64,000 bases of DNA from an uncultured bacterium (GTDB taxonomy: Bacteria > Planctomycetota > UBA1135 > GCA-002686595): NCBI GenBank assembly GCA_937910685.1, contig CALEMP010000203.1, positions 1 to 64,000 of the forward strand, in the 5' to 3' direction. The notes under the pieces were generated by a model. That model made no database searches, was not told where the DNA came from, and worked only from the letters and a program-made list of their open reading frames with translations. Position numbers and translations under genes: made by a program. Positions 59,531-64,000 of the stretch are shown one piece after another. Positions within the stretch are counted from its first letter, which is position 1, and every line of letters begins with the position of its first letter.

Positions 59531-60544
59531 ATGTCCATCCGTCAGCCTCTACGCCTTGAGCCGATCTTCCTAGAGAAAATCTGGGGTGGGCGTGCGCTGC
59601 AGCCGGTCGTGCCAGAGGACCTGCCCACGGACAAGAATATCGGTGAGGCTTGGTGTTTGACCGATCGTGAGGAGGCCACGTCCCTAGTGGCCGAAGGGCC
59701 GTACAAGGGTCGCACCTTGGGTGGACTGATGTTGTCCGAACAGGAAGCGCTCTTGGGCAAGACCCAACCGGATCCGGACGGTTCGTTTCCGCTGCTGCTA
59801 AAGCTGTTGGACGCGCGTAAGAACTTATCCATTCAGGTTCATCCCGATCACGCCACCGCACAGCGCATGGGCCCTTCCCATGCGGGCAAGGATGAGTGTT
59901 GGCTTGTGCTAACCGCCGAAAAGGGAGCAGAGGTTTTCCTTGGCCTTTCCGAAGGCACAACCGCCAGTCAATTCGCGGAGGCCGCTGGGACAAGTGATGT
60001 GGTCGAGTTAATGACCTCCTACCCCGTTCGTGCAGGGGATTTTGTGCGGGTGCCTGCGGGAACAGTGCACTCGATCGGGAAGGGTTTGGTGATTGTCGAA
60101 GTGCAGCAGAACTCTGACACCACCTTCCGCATCTACGATTGGGATCGTAAGGGCCTGGATGGGGAACTGCGCGAGCAGCACGTGGAGCCCGCCCTGAAAT
60201 CGATCCTTTACGATCAAACCGGACTCAAGCCCGGACCGCCCGAGTGGCGCGAGGAGGGCGCGAACATGCGAGCCCCCCTATTCGAAGACGAGTCATATGC
60301 GGGGGAGCTACTGCGCGTTCATGAAATGCTCACCCGGGACACGAACAATTATGCGGGGGCGCTCCATGTCATCAGTGGCCAGGGCCGAATCCGCGTGCGC
60401 GGAGAAGACGAAAATCAGAGTTGGAGCATCAGCAGCGGGCAGACTTGGCTCTTGCCGGCGGATTTGGGAGCCCACGATCTTCTACCTGAAGATGGGGATT
60501 TCCAAGTCCTCGCGATGCGTTCCTTCAAAGGGAGACAAAGTTAA
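59531..60544 (+). CDS. manA: Mannose-6-phosphate isomerase (class I)
   Basis: This 337-residue cupin enzyme interconverts fructose-6-phosphate and mannose-6-phosphate, feeding GDP-mannose synthesis. Zinc ligands and motifs are clear: LSIQVHPDH (near 98), GKDECWLVL and PAGTVHSIGKGLVIVEVQQNSD near 180-195. The N-terminal LEPIFLEKIWGGR is the family start, so the ATG at 59531 is chosen. The leader from 59387 holds two short inverted repeats (CTTGGG/CCCAAG and CCCGAG-CTA-CTCGGG), of unknown role. The pseudouridine synthase gene starts 3 bases after its stop. Confidence 0.93.
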   Translation: MSIRQPLRLEPIFLEKIWGGRALQPVVPEDLPTDKNIGEAWCLTDREEATSLVAEGPYKGRTLGGLMLSEQEALLGKTQPDPDGSFPLLLKLLDARKNLSIQVHPDHATAQRMGPSHAGKDECWLVLTAEKGAEVFLGLSEGTTASQFAEAAGTSDVVELMTSYPVRAGDFVRVPAGTVHSIGKGLVIVEVQQNSDTTFRIYDWDRKGLDGELREQHVEPALKSILYDQTGLKPGPPEWREEGANMRAPLFEDESYAGELLRVHEMLTRDTNNYAGALHVISGQGRIRVRGEDENQSWSISSGQTWLLPADLGAHDLLPEDGDFQVLAMRSFKGRQS

Positions 60545-60547
60545 GTC

Positions 60548-61570
60548 ATGGCAACTAGACGTTCTAAGGGCGCACCCCGCGGTTCACGCGGCGGCAAGCG
60601 TCCGCGCTCGGTTTCGGCCGGCGGATATATTGCAGATGGATCAAGTGCCCGCCGTGAGGCGCGTACGGATCAGGTTCGGCTCAACAAATTTCTCGCGGAT
60701 CATGGCGTGGCTTCGCGACGGGCTTGTGATGAGTTGATTACCAAGGGCAAGGTTCTCGTTGATGACGAGTTGGTTACCGAATTGGGGGTCAAGATCGACC
60801 CCACCAAGCAGAAAGTCACAGTGGATGGGGCCGTGCTTCCGGGCACCGAGGATCCTCGACGCTACTACGTGTTGAACAAGCCCAAGGGCGTTGTTTGCAC
60901 TAACGATCGGCGCGAGGAACGGCTTAAGGCCGTCGATCTAATCACCGACCCCACAGCTGGCCGGATCTATACGGTGGGGCGTTTGGACGAGGAAAGTCGC
61001 GGGCTGATTTTGCTGACCAGCGATGGGGATTTTTCCCACCGTGTTTCCCATCCCCGCTATGGGGTGCCTAAAACCTACCGCGTGGTGGTGGCCGGGTCCC
61101 TTGATGACGAGAGTCTTGACAAGATCCGTTCGGGCGTGCACCTTTCCGAGGGTAAGACCTCCGGCGCGCGTGTGGCCATCGTCAAACGTGCCAAGTTGCG
61201 CTCGGTTGCCATGGTGACTTTGCGCGAGGGAATGAACCGTGAGATTCGACGGATTTTTGCCCGTGTTGGCCACAAGGTGTTGGAACTGACCCGTGAGGAG
61301 ATTGGGCCGCTGGTATTGCGCGGCTTGAAAGAGGGGCGTTTTCGTCGCCTTTCCCGCCAAGAGGTAGAGGGCTTGCTGGACATGTCCGATGAACAGGCTG
61401 CGCTACATCCCCTTGGAAGCCCAGTGGATGAGGACGGCGAGGCTGCTCCCCGTCGTCGGGTGATACGACGCGCTTCACGGCGACAAGGTGGGTCAGGAGC
61501 CCGTCAAGTCCGGCGGAGCACTACTGCGCGGCGTGGATCTGGTCCCCGCCGGAGCCGGAGGCGTTCCTAA
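60548..61570 (+). CDS. RsuA/RluB-family rRNA pseudouridine synthase
   Basis: This 340-residue enzyme converts specific uridines of rRNA to pseudouridine. After a basic ~40-residue N-terminal extension comes an S4 RNA-binding domain (RLNKFLADHGVASRRACDELI), then the catalytic domain YYVLNKPKGVVCTN...TVGRLDEESRGLILLTSDGD with the catalytic Asp in GRLD, and REGMNREIRRIFARVGHKV. The C-terminal ~50 residues are Arg-rich. RluB (23S U2605) is the most likely type, but RsuA/RluE/RluF cannot be excluded. Its stop overlaps the M16 start by TAATG. Confidence 0.93.
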   Translation: MATRRSKGAPRGSRGGKRPRSVSAGGYIADGSSARREARTDQVRLNKFLADHGVASRRACDELITKGKVLVDDELVTELGVKIDPTKQKVTVDGAVLPGTEDPRRYYVLNKPKGVVCTNDRREERLKAVDLITDPTAGRIYTVGRLDEESRGLILLTSDGDFSHRVSHPRYGVPKTYRVVVAGSLDDESLDKIRSGVHLSEGKTSGARVAIVKRAKLRSVAMVTLREGMNREIRRIFARVGHKVLELTREEIGPLVLRGLKEGRFRRLSRQEVEGLLDMSDEQAALHPLGSPVDEDGEAAPRRRVIRRASRRQGGSGARQVRRSTTARRGSGPRRSRRRS

Positions 61571-62892
61571 TGATTGGCCCCATGACCATCCAAGCCGAAA
61601 GCAGGAAGCCAGCTCCCGCTCGGGGCCTGGCCTTGCCTGGAACTGGCGCAAAGGTACACGAGCATTACTTGCGCAATGGCCTCCGCGTGGTCTTGCTCGA
61701 ACGCCCCGGTGATCCGGTGGTGACCAGTTTGCTTTGGTACGGTGCGGGCTCTCGCCACGAGGCTCCCCACGAGGCAGGTGTGGCCCATTTCCTTGAGCAC
61801 ATGATGTTCAAGGGCACCAAGCGCTTTGGCAAGGGCTCGGTCGACGCCACCACAACGTCCTTGGGCGGGAGCAACAACGCGTTCACTAGTTTTGACCACA
61901 CGGCCTATTGGTTCGAATTGGCATCGGATCGATTCGAGGCTGCGATTGAGCTGGAAGCGGACCGCATGAGGGGTTTGCTTTTGGACCCTGCCGAGTTCAT
62001 CAGCGAAAAAGCTGTGGTCTTGGAAGAGCTATCCATGGGCCGTGACGATCCTTGGCGGCGCTTGAGCCAGGACGTGTCCCATGAGCTCTTTGGTCGCCAT
62101 CCCTACGGTGCCCCAATTATTGGCCACCCAGAGACTCTGCAGCCCATGAGCGTTGAGCTCATGCGCGGCTGGTACGAGCGCACTTATCAACCATGCATGG
62201 CTACCTTGGTCTTGGCCGGAGATCTCCATCCCACGTCCACCCTGAGTATGGTCCGCAAGCACTTTGGCTCCATTGAGAGCGGACCTGCCCCGGCGCCTGT
62301 GCTTTGCGCTCCCCTGCGCGAACCCGAAGGGGAACGGCGCATTGAGAAGCGCTGGGACGACGCGGCTTCCCGTTTGGTGATGGCTTACTCCACCGTTCCC
62401 GTCGGAACAGACGAGGACTTTGACCTGGACTTGATTGATACACTTTTGACCGGTGGCCGAGTATCGCGACTGTACAAGCGTCTGGTGTTGACTGATGGAT
62501 TGGCGACCATGGTTGGCAGTTCGTCTGACACGCGCATGGAAGGTGGGGCTTTTTGGATCAACGCCGAAGCAGTTCCCGGCGTCGATCCGGCCGAATTGGA
62601 GCGAGTGATCGAAGAGGAAATTACGCGCCTCGTGGAGGAACCCATCCCGGCCAAGGAAATGCGCCGGGTGCAACGGACCTTGCGTTCGGGGGATGCCTTT
62701 GAAGCGGAGACCGTTTCGGATTTGGCCGAGTGGTTTGGTGGTTTTGCTGTGGATGCGGATTGGCGCATGTTGCTCGATTGGGAGGAGCGCCGAGCGGCGG
62801 TCAATGCCAAGCGAGTACGAGCGACAGCGCGTCAATTCTTGACCCGTGAGAGACGGGTTGTCGGCTGGAGCCTGCCAGGGAAAGAGTCATGA
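61570..62892 (+). CDS. M16-family zinc peptidase, catalytic subunit
   Basis: This 440-residue pitrilysin-type protease has the inverted zinc motif HFLEH (near residue 74-78) and the third ligand Glu ~76 residues later in EKAVVLEELSM. Typical neighbours SLGGSNNAFTSFDHTAYWFEL and the C-terminal RVSRLYKRLV are also present. It has no signal peptide, so it is probably cytoplasmic. Its ATG overlaps the upstream stop and its own stop overlaps the next ATG, so it is coupled to the second M16 gene. The pair probably forms a heterodimer in which this subunit cuts peptides. Confidence 0.93.
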   Translation: MIGPMTIQAESRKPAPARGLALPGTGAKVHEHYLRNGLRVVLLERPGDPVVTSLLWYGAGSRHEAPHEAGVAHFLEHMMFKGTKRFGKGSVDATTTSLGGSNNAFTSFDHTAYWFELASDRFEAAIELEADRMRGLLLDPAEFISEKAVVLEELSMGRDDPWRRLSQDVSHELFGRHPYGAPIIGHPETLQPMSVELMRGWYERTYQPCMATLVLAGDLHPTSTLSMVRKHFGSIESGPAPAPVLCAPLREPEGERRIEKRWDDAASRLVMAYSTVPVGTDEDFDLDLIDTLLTGGRVSRLYKRLVLTDGLATMVGSSSDTRMEGGAFWINAEAVPGVDPAELERVIEEEITRLVEEPIPAKEMRRVQRTLRSGDAFEAETVSDLAEWFGGFAVDADWRMLLDWEERRAAVNAKRVRATARQFLTRERRVVGWSLPGKES

Positions 62893-64000
62893 GCACGAAA
62901 CTTCCCGAACTGTACCTGCCCAAGCAGCGCTATGTGTTGTCCAACGGCTTGACCCTGATCGTCTCGCGACGGGAAGGAGCACCGATCACCGCCGCGCGTT
63001 TGATGATGCGTGGGGGAACCAGTCAGGATCCCGCCGGCCAGGAAGGCTTGTCTTGGATGGTGGGGCGCCTAGCGGATCAAGGAACCAACCAACACGATGA
63101 AGGCGAGTTGGTCACACGCCTTGAGCCCTGCGGTGGAACCATCGCTGGGAACCAGTCGGGCCTGTCCGGTTCCGTGGCAGGGGACCACTGGAAAGTTCTG
63201 CTCGAAACCCTGCTGGAGGTCGCTCGACACGCGGCCTACCCGAACGACCCTGTGCGTATGCACCAGCGGCGTTTTCAGGCGCGGCTTGAAGTCGAACAGG
63301 AGGACCCCCGGTCCCAGGCAGCTCAGAGATTCCGGCATCTGATCTATGGAAAGCACTGGATGGGTCGACCCGCCCATGGAACCGCCGAGACCATTGGGGC
63401 TTTCACTCCAAAGGACCTCTTGGATCATCACCGTTCCCATTGGGCCCCTGATCGCGCGATTCTTGCGGTTTGCGGGGATGTGGATCCCGCTCAGATCAAG
63501 AAGCTCGTGCAGCGCCTGACCCGTGGGTGGCAACAACTAGGTCCCTTAACCGACTCCAAATCGCGGTTCCCCAAAGATGGCAACCGGTTGGATGCTTTCA
63601 AGAAGAGCCGTGACCAAGTGCATGTGTTCCTAGGGCACCTTGGCGTGCGTCGCAGCGAACCGGATTGGGCGAGCCTGGTGGTCATGGATCACATCCTGGG
63701 CAGCGGCCCCGGTTTTACCGCGCGCATCACGAAGCGTTTGCGGGATGAACAGGGTTTGGCCTATTCCGTATACGCGGACATTCACGGCACCGCCGGTCGT
63801 TTACCCGGGTGCTTTCAGGCTTACATCGGCACCAGCCCTCAGCATGTGCATACGGCAGTGGGTGGTTTCTTGGAAGAGATGCACCGAATCCAGGACGAGA
63901 CCGTCAGCAAGGCGGAACTCAAATTAGCACGAGATTACCTGGTGGGATCATCCCCCTTGGGATTTGAGCGTGCCTCCCAACGGGCGGCCTACTTGGTTAC
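62889..64000 (+). CDS. M16-family non-catalytic partner, 3' end outside window
   Basis: The open frame runs off the right edge, with about 370 residues visible. It has the M16 fold opening (KQRYVLSNGLTLIVSRREGAPITAARLMMRGG) and the C-terminal-half landmark SGPGFTARITKRLRDEQGLAYSV. At the place of HxxEH it has GLSWMVGRLADQG, so zinc ligands are lacking and it should be catalytically dead. Such inactive M16 partners form the closed chamber with the active subunit. The ATG at 62889 overlaps the upstream stop by ATGA. Confidence 0.88.
   Translation, partial: MSTKLPELYLPKQRYVLSNGLTLIVSRREGAPITAARLMMRGGTSQDPAGQEGLSWMVGRLADQGTNQHDEGELVTRLEPCGGTIAGNQSGLSGSVAGDHWKVLLETLLEVARHAAYPNDPVRMHQRRFQARLEVEQEDPRSQAAQRFRHLIYGKHWMGRPAHGTAETIGAFTPKDLLDHHRSHWAPDRAILAVCGDVDPAQIKKLVQRLTRGWQQLGPLTDSKSRFPKDGNRLDAFKKSRDQVHVFLGHLGVRRSEPDWASLVVMDHILGSGPGFTARITKRLRDEQGLAYSVYADIHGTAGRLPGCFQAYIGTSPQHVHTAVGGFLEEMHRIQDETVSKAELKLARDYLVGSSPLGFERASQRAAYLV

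Overview
The window is GC-rich bacterial chromosome, most likely from a planctomycete or close PVC-group relative. The best evidence is a 1,729-residue secreted protein joining FG-GAP repeats, a PVC-type membrane-bound dehydrogenase domain, HEAT repeats, a PVC-type CxxCH haem domain and a DUF1080 domain. A sulfatase, a sialate O-acetylesterase, secreted HEAT and propeller proteins, frequent lack of Shine-Dalgarno sequences, and an mraZ gene without a dcw cluster fit the same picture. No rRNA, tRNA, CRISPR array, transposase or phage gene was seen.

Layout. 1-2.9 kb: end of an outer-membrane-type protein, then an FAD oxidoreductase and a DUF3859 protein lying between two ~95-bp direct repeats. 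2.9-9.8 kb: a divergent beta-oxidation locus, tetR-fadE leftwards and thiolase-fadJ rightwards, with a palindromic operator between them. 10-17.5 kb: chalcone-isomerase-like protein, lipid kinase, AraC regulator, esterase, orphan MraZ preceded by an array of TTGGGG repeats, HEAT protein. 17.8-32.8 kb: secreted catabolism and signalling genes (sulfatase, beta-propeller, sodium/solute symporter with an inserted domain, the giant dehydrogenase, sialate O-acetylesterase, a YwqK/MORN-like protein, and a membrane kinase-like protein). 32.9-36.5 kb: class Ia ribonucleotide reductase nrdAB, with a promoter overlapped by two NrdR-box-like sites 31 bp apart.

36.6-45.7 kb: DinB-like protein, carboxypeptidase-regulatory-like secreted protein, TPR lipoprotein, a translationally coupled pair (AlkP-superfamily lipoprotein and GT-C glycosyltransferase), MarR regulator with a clear rho-independent terminator, bacilliredoxin, and a CxxC protein next to a decayed gene. 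45.8-56.3 kb: membrane protein, MscS channel, DbpA helicase, zinc-ribbon membrane protein, IMPACT-family protein, ClpB with a structured leader that may act as an RNA thermometer, DapA, PdxJ, RsmD. 56.4-64 kb: a rightward run with a cysteine-motif lipoprotein, RecN, ManA, a pseudouridine synthase, and a coupled pair of M16 proteases, the second apparently inactive and cut by the window end.

Most genes are core metabolism or ordinary planctomycete secreted proteins. The least explained signals are regulatory: the TTGGGG array with its orphan MraZ, the clpB leader structure, the stem-loop covering the start codon at 57183, and the NrdR-type box pair. The most unusual proteins are the giant dehydrogenase, the symporter insertion and the kinase-like membrane protein.
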